Positions 25,005 through 33,458 of a stretch of 64,000 nt of DNA are shown here, in pieces. The translations under genes and the position numbers were made by a program. This stretch comes from Pseudomonadota bacterium (lineage in GTDB: Bacteria > Pseudomonadota > Gammaproteobacteria > Burkholderiales > Burkholderiaceae_C), in NCBI GenBank assembly GCA_023442945.1, contig JAEZWW010000071.1:1-64000 (forward strand). Reading direction: 5' to 3'. The notes below the pieces were generated by a model. The model ran no database searches and was not told the origin of the DNA. It was given only the letters and a program-made list of their open reading frames with translations. The number at the start of each line of letters is the position of its first letter. Within the stretch, counting starts at the first letter, position 1.

Positions 25005-25017
25005 GGCCACTTAAGCG

Positions 25018-25064
25018 CCCGTGTCTGCTGCGCGGCCTAAAGCCGCTGTAAGCACGGGTAAAAT
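25018..25064 (+). promoter_or_regulatory. Hairpin next to a -10-like box between fabG and acpP
   Basis: A two-part inverted repeat, CCCGTG (25018-25023) / CACGGG (25053-25058) enclosing GCGGC (25032-25036) / GCCGC (25042-25046), directly abuts TAAAAT at 25059-25064. It may be a terminator or pause for upstream transcription combined with a separate acpP promoter; T-richness (TTTTT) comes only 6 bp later. Confidence 0.5.
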
Positions 25065-25095
25065 CTCCGTTTTTCATCACCCTTAGAGGGAACCC

Positions 25096-25332
25096 ATGAG
25101 CGATATCGAAGCACGTGTCAAGAAGATCATTGCCGAACAACTCGGCGTTGAAGAGTCCCAAGTGACCAACGAGAAGGCCTTCGTGGCCGACCTGGGCGCT
25201 GACTCGCTCGACACGGTGGAGCTGGTGATGGCCCTGGAAGACGAGTTCGGTATTGAGATCCCGGACGAGGACGCCGAGAAGATCACCACGGTGCAGGCCG
25301 CCATCGACTACGCCAACAGCAAGAAGGCCTGA
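25096..25332 (+). CDS. acpP: Acyl carrier protein
   Basis: 78-residue acidic carrier of fatty acyl chains. The phosphopantetheine site is Ser 37 in the motif GADSLDTVELVM; it would be modified by AcpS, whose gene lies at 38475. Strong Shine-Dalgarno (AGAGGGA) upstream. Its own promoter is plausible in view of the preceding 91-bp gap. Confidence 0.98.
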   Translation: MSDIEARVKKIIAEQLGVEESQVTNEKAFVADLGADSLDTVELVMALEDEFGIEIPDEDAEKITTVQAAIDYANSKKA

Positions 25333-25338
25333 TCGCGA

Positions 25339-26583
25339 ATGACCCGACGCCGTGTTGTTGTTACTGGTTTAGGTTGCGTCAGCCCCGTGGGCAACACGGT
25401 GGCAGAGAACTGGGCCAACATCCTGGCCGGACGTTCGGGCATTGATGCCATCACGCGCTTCGACGCCAGCGCCTTCGCCTGCCGCATTGCGGGCGAGGTG
25501 CGTGGGCTCGACCTTTCGCCGTACATATCGACGAAAGAGTTGCGCACCATGGATACCTTTATCCATTACGGGATCGTCGCTGCCGCGCAGGCGGTTGAAG
25601 ATGCCGGACTGCCTTCGGGCGAGTCGCTGGATGAGGCCCTGGCCGAGCGCATCGGCTGTGTGATCGGCTCGGGCATCGGCGGTTTGCCGATGATCGAGGA
25701 GACGCACGGCGAATGGATGTCGCGCGGTCCGCGCCGCATCTCGCCCTTTTTTGTGCCCGCGTCCATCGTCAACATGGTCGCTGGTCACGTGTCGATGAAG
25801 TTTGGCTACAAAGGGCCGAACCTGTCCATCGCCACCGCTTGCACGACCGGTCTGCACTGCATTGGTGAAGCCGGTCGCCTGATTGAATACGGCGACGCCG
25901 ACGTGATGGTCGCCGGCGGCGCCGAAGCCACCGTGTGCCCGCTAGGCATCGGCGGTTTCGCTGCCATGCGCGCGCTGTCCACCCGCAACGACGACCCCCA
26001 GGCCGCTTCGCGCCCCTGGGACGCCGACCGCGACGGCTTCGTGCTGGGCGAAGGCGCGGGTGTGGTCGTGCTGGAAGAGTACGAGCACGCCAAGAAGCGC
26101 GGTGCCACCATCTACGCCGAGCTGGTCGGCTTTGGCATGAGTGCCGACGCCGGCCACATGACCGCGCCCAACCTGGATGGCCCGCGCCGCGCCATGCAGG
26201 GCGCGCTGCGCAACGCCGGGCTGAACCCCGACGCCATCGGCTACGTCAACGCGCACGGCACGTCCACGCCGCTGGGCGACGTGAACGAAACCAACGCCAT
26301 CAAGGCCGCGCTGGGCGATCACGCCAAGTCGGTGGTGGTGAGCTCCACCAAGTCGATGACCGGCCACCTGCTGGGCGGCGCCGGCGGCGTGGAAAGCGTG
26401 TATACCATCCTGGCCCTGCGCGACCAGAAGGTGCCGCCGACCATCAACCTGGGCACACCGGGCGAAGGCTGCGACCTGGACTACTGCGCCAACACCGCGC
26501 GCGACCTGAGCTTTGACTACGCGCTGAAGAACAACTACGGCTTCGGCGGCACCAACGGCGCCCTGGTGTTCAAGCGCGTTTGA
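25339..26583 (+). CDS. fabF: 3-oxoacyl-ACP synthase II
   Basis: KAS II, the elongating condensing enzyme. Cys in ATACTTGLHCIGE, His in NAHGTSTPLGD and His in KSMTGHLLGGAGG form the Cys-His-His catalytic set. N-terminal RRRVVVTGLGCVSPVGN. Length 414, 6 bp after acpP, so certainly in the same transcript. Confidence 0.97.
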   Translation: MTRRRVVVTGLGCVSPVGNTVAENWANILAGRSGIDAITRFDASAFACRIAGEVRGLDLSPYISTKELRTMDTFIHYGIVAAAQAVEDAGLPSGESLDEALAERIGCVIGSGIGGLPMIEETHGEWMSRGPRRISPFFVPASIVNMVAGHVSMKFGYKGPNLSIATACTTGLHCIGEAGRLIEYGDADVMVAGGAEATVCPLGIGGFAAMRALSTRNDDPQAASRPWDADRDGFVLGEGAGVVVLEEYEHAKKRGATIYAELVGFGMSADAGHMTAPNLDGPRRAMQGALRNAGLNPDAIGYVNAHGTSTPLGDVNETNAIKAALGDHAKSVVVSSTKSMTGHLLGGAGGVESVYTILALRDQKVPPTINLGTPGEGCDLDYCANTARDLSFDYALKNNYGFGGTNGALVFKRV

Positions 26584-26659
26584 GCGCCGCCGACCGCCGT
26601 TGCCCGGACAGGCCACAGCTCGGCCTGCCCTTGACCCGGATCTTCGCCCCACCACGGCC

Positions 26660-27163
26660 ATGCAGCACGCCCCGGCGGTGAGCTACCCCCTCGGCCGTTC
26701 GGGGTCGCTGAAGCGCGCCTTGTGGGTGCTCGGGCTGTTGGGTGCCCTGCCGGCGGTTTACATGCTTTTTGAGGCCTTGGCCCTACAGGGATCTGCGCCG
26801 TCAGCTATTGTTTCAGTAGCAATCTGCGTGTTTTTGTGGCTGGCTGCCTGCCTGGCGCTGGCGGAGTTTTGGCGCCGCCAGCGCGCGCGCACCCTGCGCT
26901 GGGACGGCGCGGACTGGTGGCTGGGCGCGCCGGGGCAGGGCGTTGCTGGTGACGACGAGGCGCGCGGCCGTGCGACCGTCCGCGTCGACGGTCAGCGTTG
27001 CCTGCTGCTGCGCTGGACGCCAGCGCCCGGCGACGAGGCGGCCTGGCTCTGGGCCGACGCCGCCATCGACCCCGTGCGCTGGCACTTGCTGCGCTGTGCG
27101 CTATATTCAAAACCACCCCGCCCAGGCGATGACGCCGGGGTTTTGGGGACCCAGCGCGCCTGA
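26660..27163 (+). CDS. Small membrane protein, YgfX/CptA-like architecture
   Basis: Not firmly recognised. 167 residues from the ATG at 26660: two N-terminal membrane helices (about residues 20-37 and 50-69) followed by a Trp- and Arg-rich soluble domain ending WLWADAAIDPVRWHLLRCAL. That layout resembles the YgfX/CptA family of inner-membrane proteins (inference). The loop between the helices and the start of helix 2 (residues 39-54) is encoded by a dispersed-repeat copy. Position between fabF and rpoE suggests an envelope role but proves nothing. Confidence 0.6.
   Translation: MQHAPAVSYPLGRSGSLKRALWVLGLLGALPAVYMLFEALALQGSAPSAIVSVAICVFLWLAACLALAEFWRRQRARTLRWDGADWWLGAPGQGVAGDDEARGRATVRVDGQRCLLLRWTPAPGDEAAWLWADAAIDPVRWHLLRCALYSKPPRPGDDAGVLGTQRA
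26773..26821 (+). repeat. Dispersed repeat copy inside the membrane-protein gene
   Basis: Forward copy GGCCTTGGCCCTACAGGG, core TCTGCGCCGTCAGCTATT, tail GTAGCA. Translated A-L-A-L-Q-G-S-A-P-S-A-I-V-S-V-A, in the same frame and with the same codon spacing as the rluB copy. Confidence 0.85.
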
Positions 27164-27197
27164 GCCCCAGGCGCGCGCTCGTTTCCACGCCATTTTT

Positions 27198-27830
27198 GTG
27201 TCTACCCCTCCCGCCGCACCGCCCCAAGCTTCCGACAGCGACGCCCAGCTGGTCGAGCGCGCGGCTGCGGGCGACCACCGCGCGTACGAATTGCTGGTGA
27301 TCAAGTACCAGCGCCGGATCGAGCGCCTGATCGGTCGCATGGTGCGTGACGTGGACCTGGTGCCGGACATCGCCCAGGAGACCTTCATCCGCGCCTGGAA
27401 GGCGCTGCACCAGTTCCGTGGCGACGCCCAGTTCTATACCTGGCTGTACCGCATTGCGGTGAACACGGCCAAGAAGTCGCTGCTCGAACTGAAGCGCGAC
27501 CCGGTGGTGATCGAGGCCGCGCTCAAGTCGAACGATGACGACGATGAAACTTCCCGGCGCGAGAACGAACTAACCTCGGAATCCACGCCGGAATCGGAGT
27601 TGGCGGCCCGTGAAATTGCCGCCGCTGTGAACGCCGCCATGGAAGCGTTGCCCGAAGATTTGCGCCAGGCCGTCACGCTGCGCGAGATCGAAGGCATGAG
27701 CTATGAAGAGATTGCAGAAGCCATGAATTGCCCTATCGGCACCGTGCGGTCACGCATTTTCCGGGCGCGCGAAGCGATTTCCGCCCGGGTCAGGCCTCTG
27801 CTGAGCCACCAGACCGGTAAACGCTGGTGA
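27198..27830 (+). CDS. rpoE: Extracytoplasmic-stress sigma factor (sigma-E/RpoE)
   Basis: ECF sigma factor of the sigma-24 type. Region 2 is visible (ALHQFRGDAQFYTWLYRIAVN; -10 recognition) and region 4 (EIEGMSYEEIAEAMNCPIGT with VRSRIFRAREAI; -35 recognition). Length 210 from the GTG at 27198, the normal size. The frame is open further upstream, overlapping the previous gene, but without conserved residues. It heads the rpoE-rseA-rseB-mucD module controlling the envelope stress response. Confidence 0.95.
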   Translation: MSTPPAAPPQASDSDAQLVERAAAGDHRAYELLVIKYQRRIERLIGRMVRDVDLVPDIAQETFIRAWKALHQFRGDAQFYTWLYRIAVNTAKKSLLELKRDPVVIEAALKSNDDDDETSRRENELTSESTPESELAAREIAAAVNAAMEALPEDLRQAVTLREIEGMSYEEIAEAMNCPIGTVRSRIFRAREAISARVRPLLSHQTGKRW

Positions 27831-28531
27831 GCATGGAACAGGATCGACAAGTCGAAACGGTGATCGTGATGCAAACGCAGGTCAAAGTTCAATGGAGCGC
27901 AGAGCGGGTTTCCGCCCTGATGGATGGTCAACTGCCCAGCGATGAGCTGGGCGCCGTGATCGGTGCCCCCGGTCAAGACGGTGAGGATGCCCGCGAGTGC
28001 TGGCAGCTGTACCACCTGATCGGCGACGTGCTGCGCGCGCCCGATTTAGCGGGGCACGGCCGCGATACGGCCATGGCCTCGCGCGTGCTGGCGGCGATCG
28101 CGCAGGAGCCTGCTGCGCAATCAATCAAGGCGCCGATCGTGCTGGCCCCCTCGCCTGAGGCGTACGTGCAACGGCCTGCCGCCAACGACGGCGTGTTCCG
28201 CTGGAAGATGGTGGCCGGGTTGGCGTCCTTCGCTGCCGTGGCGGCCGTGGGCTGGAGCATGGTGTCGGGCATCGGCCCGCAGACGGGCGCAGGTGCCCAG
28301 CTGGCGCAGAACGCGCCGCCCGTGCAAGCGCCCGCCCAGGTGCTGGCCGTGGCGGCCCCGGTGCCGGCCGCGTCCGGCGCCAACGACCCTGACACCGTAC
28401 CCCCCACGATGCTGCGCGACGCGCGCTTGGATGAGTTGCTGGCCGCCCACCGTCAGGCCGCAGGCATGTCGAGCCTGGGGGGCGCATCAGGCTTCCTGCG
28501 CAACGCGACTTTCGAAGGGCACGGGCGTTGA
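27827..28531 (+). CDS. rseA: Anti-sigma-E factor RseA
   Basis: Inner-membrane anti-sigma factor that holds RpoE. The cytoplasmic anti-sigma domain carries VSALMDGQLPSDELG and WQLYHLIGDVLR. One membrane helix lies near residues 125-146 (WKMVAGLASFAAVAAVGWSM), then a Pro/Ala-rich periplasmic tail that RseB would bind. The GTG at 27827 overlaps the rpoE stop; ATGs at 27833 and 27869 are alternatives. Length 234. Confidence 0.9.
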   Translation: MSMEQDRQVETVIVMQTQVKVQWSAERVSALMDGQLPSDELGAVIGAPGQDGEDARECWQLYHLIGDVLRAPDLAGHGRDTAMASRVLAAIAQEPAAQSIKAPIVLAPSPEAYVQRPAANDGVFRWKMVAGLASFAAVAAVGWSMVSGIGPQTGAGAQLAQNAPPVQAPAQVLAVAAPVPAASGANDPDTVPPTMLRDARLDELLAAHRQAAGMSSLGGASGFLRNATFEGHGR

Positions 28532-29622
28532 TTCGCGCGGGCGTGAGCGTTCGCCACGCGCCCCCGCGCGTGCCGCCATCGCGCTGGAGCGGCTGGCGGC
28601 AGCGTCTGCGTGGCGCCGCCGTCGCCTGCTGGGCCGGCGGCCTGGTGAGCATTGCCGCTGCACAGGGCGCACCCTCTGCGGGTGAAGGATCGGCCACCAT
28701 GGGTCCGCCCGAGCGCAGCGTGGCCGAATGGCTGCTGCGGTTGCAGCAAGCGTCGCGCGTGCCGTCGTTCATCGGCACCTTTGTCGTGACTTCGGCGAAC
28801 GGCGCGATGTCGAGCGCCCGCATCTGGCACGTGTGCGAAGGCGATGTGCAGGTGGAGCGGGTCGAAGCCTTGTCCGGCGTGCCACGCACCATCTTCCGCC
28901 GCAACCAGTCGGTGGTGACGTTTTTCCCCCAGGCGCGCGTGGCAGTGACCGATCAGCGCGATGCGGGCGGGGCCTTTCCCAACCTGTTGACGTCCAGCAG
29001 TTCGGCGTCGATGGCCGACTATTACGCAGCCAAGGAACTGGGCCAGAGCCGGGTGGCAGGTTTCGACGCGGACGTCGTCTACCTCAAGCCGCGCGACGAC
29101 TTGCGCTACGGCTACCGCATCTGGAGCGAGCACAACACCGGCCTGGTGATCAAGACCCAGACGCTGGACAGCAAGGGCCAGGTGCTGGAGCAGTCGGCGT
29201 TTTCGGAATTGCAGCTCAACACCCCGGTGCAGGCCGTCAAGCTGACGCGCATGATGGAGCGCACCGAAGGCTACAAGGTCCAGAAGCCGCACCGAACGCC
29301 GACCACCGCCGCAGCCGAAGGCTGGGCCCTGTCGGGTGAAGTGCCGGGTTTTGCGTCGCAGAGCTGCTACCGGCACGGCACCGATACCAGCGCGTCAATG
29401 GTCCAATGGATTTTCTCGGACGGCTTGGCCACCGTGTCATTGTTTCTGGAGCCCTACGATGCGCGCCGTCACCCTGGCGAAGGCGTGGTGGCGATGGGGG
29501 CCACGCATACGCTGACCAAACGCTTGCCGGATGCGTCCGGCCCGTGGTGGGTGACCGCGGTCGGCGAAGTGCCGCCCGCGACCCTGAAGGCCCTGGTGTC
29601 CCGATTGCAGCGCAAACCCTGA
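28528..29622 (+). CDS. rseB: Sigma-E regulatory protein RseB/MucB
   Basis: Periplasmic sensor that binds RseA and shields it from DegS until lipopolysaccharide or lipoprotein signals release it. The N-terminus has a signal-peptide-like stretch (LRGAAVACWAGGLVSIAAAQG), followed by the lipoprotein-like MucB_RseB domain (FIGTFVVTSANGAMSSARIWH) and the MucB C-terminal domain (WIFSDGLATVSLFLEP). Length about 360. The start is uncertain: a TTG at 28528 overlaps the rseA stop, and a GTG at 28543 is close by. Confidence 0.9.
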   Translation: MIRAGVSVRHAPPRVPPSRWSGWRQRLRGAAVACWAGGLVSIAAAQGAPSAGEGSATMGPPERSVAEWLLRLQQASRVPSFIGTFVVTSANGAMSSARIWHVCEGDVQVERVEALSGVPRTIFRRNQSVVTFFPQARVAVTDQRDAGGAFPNLLTSSSSASMADYYAAKELGQSRVAGFDADVVYLKPRDDLRYGYRIWSEHNTGLVIKTQTLDSKGQVLEQSAFSELQLNTPVQAVKLTRMMERTEGYKVQKPHRTPTTAAAEGWALSGEVPGFASQSCYRHGTDTSASMVQWIFSDGLATVSLFLEPYDARRHPGEGVVAMGATHTLTKRLPDASGPWWVTAVGEVPPATLKALVSRLQRKP

Positions 29623-29703
29623 GCGCCGCGCCCCCGTTTCTTGTGGCGCTGCCTGGGTTTCCGCGCCGAATTCCCTGTCCACCCTCGTGATCGACTGACC
29701 GAC

Positions 29704-31188
29704 ATGCGTAATCAACTCAAAAAAGCGGGCATTTCCGCATTGGCTGTCCCCTTGTTCGCTGTCGGCGCGGCTCTGATGCCCCCCGCCGTGGCGGCGCAGT
29801 CGGGCAACGCGCCGTCGGTGCGTGGCCTGCCGGACTTTACCGATCTGGTGGACCAGGTCGGGCCAGCGGTCGTCAACATCCGCACCATGGAACGCGTGCG
29901 CGCCAGCGGGGGCGGTGGTGCCGGTGATGAAGAGATGCAGGAATTTTTCCGGCGCTTCTTTGGTATCCCGATGCCCAACGCGCCGCGTCAGGGGCCGCGG
30001 CAGAACCGCCCGGCACCGCAGCAGCCGGAGCAGGAGGTGCCGCGCGGCGTGGGCTCCGGCTTCATCATCTCGGCCGACGGCTTCGTGATGACCAACGCCC
30101 ACGTGGTCGATGGCGCGGACGAAGTGCTGGTCACCCTGCCGGACAAGCGCGAATTCAAGGCCAAGATCATTGGCGCCGACAAGCGCACCGACGTTGCGGT
30201 TGTGAAGATTGAAGGCAGCGGCCTGCCTGCCGTGAAGATTGGTGACATTAACAAGCTGCGCGTGGGCGAATGGGTGATGGCCATTGGCTCGCCCTTTGGC
30301 CTGGAAAACAGCGTGACCGCGGGCATCGTCAGCGCCAAGCAGCGCGACACCGGCGATTACCTGCCTTTTATCCAGACGGATGTGGCCGTCAACCCCGGCA
30401 ATTCCGGCGGCCCGCTGATCAACATGCGCGGCGAAGTGGTGGGCATTAACAGCCAGATTTACTCGCGTTCTGGCGGCTTCATGGGCATTTCGTTCGCCAT
30501 CCCGATCGACGAAGCCATGCGCGTGAGCGAGCAGTTGCGTGCCACGGGCCGCGTGACGCGCGGCCGCGTCGGCGTGCAGATCGACCAAGTGACCAAGGAA
30601 GTGGCCGAATCGATCGGCCTGGGCAAGCCCCAGGGCGCTCTGGTGCGCAACGTCGAAAGCGGATCGCCGGCCGAAAAGGCGGGCGTTGAAGCCGGTGACA
30701 TCATCACGCGCTTCGAAGGCAAGGCCATCGATAAGGCGTCGGACCTTCCGCGCATGGTGGGCAACACCAAGCCGGGCACCAAGAGCACGATCACCGTGTT
30801 CCGCCGTGGTCAAAGCCGCGACCTGAGCATCACCATCGCCGAGCTGGAAGCCGAACAGAGCGCCAAGCGCCCGAGCGCCCGGGGAAGCGAAGCTCCCAAG
30901 GCGCAAGGTGCGGTGCAGGCAATGGGCGTGACGGTGACCGACCTGAGCGATGCGCAAAAGCGCGAGCTCAAGGTCAAACGCGGCGTGCGTGTCGAGTCCG
31001 CAGCCGACGCCGCGGCCCGCGCGGGTCTGCGTGAAGGTGACGTGATCCTGTCCGTCGCCAATGTCGAGATCCACAACGTGCGCGAGTTCGAGGCTGCGGT
31101 CGCCAAGACCGACCGCAGCAAGCCGGTCAACATGCTGATCCAGCGTGGCGAGCTGGTGCAGTTCGTGTTGGTTCGACCAGCGCGCTGA
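29704..31188 (+). CDS. mucD: Periplasmic Do-family serine endoprotease (DegP/MucD type)
   Basis: Protease/chaperone that degrades misfolded envelope proteins. A signal peptide ends near residue 31 (PPAVAAQ). The catalytic triad is intact: His in MTNAHVVDGADE, Asp in KRTDVAVVKI and Ser in NPGNSGGPLIN. Two PDZ domains follow (around GVQIDQVTKEVAESIGLG and GVRVESAADAAARAGLREGD). Length 494 from the ATG at 29704. Completes the rpoE-rseA-rseB-mucD operon. Confidence 0.95.
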   Translation: MRNQLKKAGISALAVPLFAVGAALMPPAVAAQSGNAPSVRGLPDFTDLVDQVGPAVVNIRTMERVRASGGGGAGDEEMQEFFRRFFGIPMPNAPRQGPRQNRPAPQQPEQEVPRGVGSGFIISADGFVMTNAHVVDGADEVLVTLPDKREFKAKIIGADKRTDVAVVKIEGSGLPAVKIGDINKLRVGEWVMAIGSPFGLENSVTAGIVSAKQRDTGDYLPFIQTDVAVNPGNSGGPLINMRGEVVGINSQIYSRSGGFMGISFAIPIDEAMRVSEQLRATGRVTRGRVGVQIDQVTKEVAESIGLGKPQGALVRNVESGSPAEKAGVEAGDIITRFEGKAIDKASDLPRMVGNTKPGTKSTITVFRRGQSRDLSITIAELEAEQSAKRPSARGSEAPKAQGAVQAMGVTVTDLSDAQKRELKVKRGVRVESAADAAARAGLREGDVILSVANVEIHNVREFEAAVAKTDRSKPVNMLIQRGELVQFVLVRPAR

Positions 31189-31345
31189 TCCAGTTGACCG
31201 CCTGGCCGAGTTGCCCGCCCTGCTGCACCTTTAGGGGGCGTTAGGCCGATGGTCGCTTAGACAGCAGGCACTGTTCGCGATCGAGCGCACATATTGATTT
31301 TGATAGAATTGCGGTCGAAATTCGGGGTGCCTGAGTATATTGATG

Positions 31346-31377
31346 CCGCGCGGCGGGTTGAATCTCCGCGGTTTTTT
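31346..31377 (+). terminator. Rho-independent terminator downstream of mucD
   Basis: CCGCG (31346-31350) pairs with CGCGG (31367-31371), followed by TTTTTT at 31372-31377. The short stem may be extended by inner GC pairs. It probably ends the rpoE-mucD transcript. Confidence 0.6.
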
Positions 31378-31572
31378 CATACACAAGGCTGGGCGTAATG
31401 TCCTCACTGTCCTTGGATTCTGGTTGATTAGAATATTCTGTTGATAAGCTGTTGATATTTTTTCGTTGCGGACCCGCAACGCGCGCATTTCGGCTGTAAA
31501 CGCCCCCAAGCGATCGCCCTTTTTGCCTACAATGGAGTCCCAACTATCGCAGTTGCCATTGATTGTTGGTTC

Positions 31573-31605
31573 GGGGCGCGTCATCTCCTTGGCGCGCCCC
31601 TTTTT
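31573..31605 (+). terminator. Strong Rho-independent terminator upstream of lepA
   Basis: GGGGCGCG (31573-31580) pairs perfectly with CGCGCCCC (31593-31600), followed by TTTTT. It lies 44 bp before the lepA start and about 196 bp after the previous terminator, so it must end a separate transcript starting in the gap or act as a leader attenuator of lepA. Confidence 0.85.
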
Positions 31606-31649
31606 CATGTGCTTCGCTCAGTAACTCAATCACTTGCCGGCTCTCGTTG

Positions 31650-33458
31650 ATGGATCACATCAGAAATTTTTCAATCATTGCGCACATCGATCACGGCAAG
31701 TCCACGTTGGCCGACCGCCTGATCTCGCGCTGCGGCGGCTTGAGCGATCGGGAGATGAGCGAGCAGGTGCTCGACTCGATGGACATCGAAAAAGAGCGGG
31801 GGATAACCATTAAGGCCCAGACCGCGGCGCTGCAGTACAAGGCGCGCGACGGCAAGGTCTACAACCTCAACCTCATCGACACGCCGGGGCACGTCGACTT
31901 CAGCTACGAAGTCAGCCGTTCGCTGTCGGCCTGTGAAGGCGCGTTGCTGGTCGTCGATGCCTCGCAAGGCGTTGAGGCGCAGACCGTGGCCAACTGCTAC
32001 ACCGCGCTGGATTTGGGTGTCGAGGTGCTGCCGGTCCTCAACAAGATGGACTTGCCGCAGGCCGACCCGGAGACCGCCAAGGCCGAGATTGAGGATGTGA
32101 TCGGCATCGACGCTGGCGAAGCCATCGCGATCTCGGCCAAGACGGGCATGGGCATCGACGACGTGCTGGAGCAGATCGTGGCCAAGGTGCCGCCGCCGCG
32201 CGGTCAGCCCAATGCGCCGCTGCGCGCGATGATCATCGACAGCTGGTTCGACGCTTACGTCGGCGTCGTCATGCTGGTGCGCGTGGTTGATGGCCGTTTG
32301 CTGAAGGGTGAACGCTTCAAGATGATGGCCACCGGCGCCGCCTACGAAGCCAACAACCTCGGAGTCTTCACGCCGGGCCAGCAGCCGCGCGACAGCCTGC
32401 AGGCGGGTGAGGTGGGCTACATCATCGCCGGCATCAAGGAATTGAAAGCCGCCAAGGTCGGCGACACCATTACGCTGGAGAAAAAGCTGCCCAATAACCT
32501 GGGGCCAGCTGAAAAGGCGTTGCCAGGTTTCAAGGAAATCCAGCCGCAGGTGTTCGCGGGCCTGTACCCCACCGAGGCCAACCAGTACGACGCGCTGCGC
32601 GATTCGCTGGAAAAGCTGCAGCTGAACGATGCCAGCTTGCACTTCGAGCCCGAGGTTTCGCAGGCGCTGGGTTTCGGCTTCCGTTGCGGTTTTCTCGGCT
32701 TGCTGCACATGGAGATCGTGCAGGAGCGGCTGGAGCGCGAATTCGACCAGGACCTCATCACGACGGCACCCAGCGTCGTCTATGAGGTCGAAAAAGCCGA
32801 CGGCGAGGTGATTCAGGTCGAGAACCCGTCCAAGATGCCGGAACAGGCGCGTATCCAGGAGATCCGCGAGCCCATCGTGACGGTGCACCTGTACATGCCG
32901 CAGGACTATGTCGGCCCCGTGATGACGCTGGCCAACCAGAAGCGCGGCGTGCAGCTGAACATGGCCTACCACGGGCGTCAGGTGATGCTGACCTACGAAT
33001 TGCCGCTGGGCGAGATCGTGCTGGACTTCTTCGACAAGCTGAAGTCGGTCAGCCGCGGCTACGCTTCCATGGACTACGAGTTCAAGGAATACCGGCCGTC
33101 CGATGTGGTCAAGGTCGACATCCTGCTCAATGGCGAAAAGGTCGATGCGCTGTCGATCATCGTGCACCGGACACAAGCCCAATACCGCGGTCGCGCGGTG
33201 GCGGCCAAGATGCGCGAGATCATCAGCCGCCAGCAGTTCGACGTGGCGATTCAGGCGGCCATCGGCGCCAACGTCATCGCACGCGAGAACATCAAAGCCT
33301 TGCGCAAGAACGTGCTGGCAAAATGCTACGGCGGTGACATCACGCGCAAACGCAAATTGCTGGAAAAACAGAAGGCGGGTAAGAAGCGAATGAAACAGAT
33401 CGGCTCGGTTGAGGTACCCCAGGAAGCCTTCCTGGCGATTTTGCAGGTAGAAGACTGA
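31650..33458 (+). CDS. lepA: Elongation factor 4 (ribosomal back-translocase)
   Basis: Translational GTPase acting on stalled or mistranslocated ribosomes and in 30S assembly. The ATG at 31650 gives MDHIRNFSIIAHIDHGKSTL with P-loop AHIDHGKS and G2/G3 motifs ERGITIKAQ and DTPGHVDF; NKMDLP is G4. The LepA-specific C-terminal domain (KRKLLEKQKAGKKRMKQIG) is present. Length 602. The last base of its stop is the first base of the lepB start codon. Confidence 0.98.
   Translation: MDHIRNFSIIAHIDHGKSTLADRLISRCGGLSDREMSEQVLDSMDIEKERGITIKAQTAALQYKARDGKVYNLNLIDTPGHVDFSYEVSRSLSACEGALLVVDASQGVEAQTVANCYTALDLGVEVLPVLNKMDLPQADPETAKAEIEDVIGIDAGEAIAISAKTGMGIDDVLEQIVAKVPPPRGQPNAPLRAMIIDSWFDAYVGVVMLVRVVDGRLLKGERFKMMATGAAYEANNLGVFTPGQQPRDSLQAGEVGYIIAGIKELKAAKVGDTITLEKKLPNNLGPAEKALPGFKEIQPQVFAGLYPTEANQYDALRDSLEKLQLNDASLHFEPEVSQALGFGFRCGFLGLLHMEIVQERLEREFDQDLITTAPSVVYEVEKADGEVIQVENPSKMPEQARIQEIREPIVTVHLYMPQDYVGPVMTLANQKRGVQLNMAYHGRQVMLTYELPLGEIVLDFFDKLKSVSRGYASMDYEFKEYRPSDVVKVDILLNGEKVDALSIIVHRTQAQYRGRAVAAKMREIISRQQFDVAIQAAIGANVIARENIKALRKNVLAKCYGGDITRKRKLLEKQKAGKKRMKQIGSVEVPQEAFLAILQVED

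Larger units (their letters stand above)
31189..31649. other. 461-bp AT-rich intergenic region between mucD and lepA
   Basis: No convincing gene. The stretch 31280-31480 is clearly richer in A/T than the rest of the window, with several TTGAT repeats, and it contains two Rho-independent terminators (31346-31377 and 31573-31605). Short frames occur on both strands (for example 31343-31444 and 31532-31624 on the plus strand, 31231-31608 on the minus) but none has a good RBS or recognisable sequence. TACAAT at 31526-31531 could be a -10 box. See findings for the small-RNA idea. Confidence 0.6.

Noticed and set aside
31231..31608. 125-codon minus-strand frame in the mucD-lepA gap
   Set aside because: No good RBS, its start lies in the terminator of the other strand, and the sequence has no hydrophobic or domain pattern. 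It may be chance in an AT-rich patch; noted only as part of the gap description.
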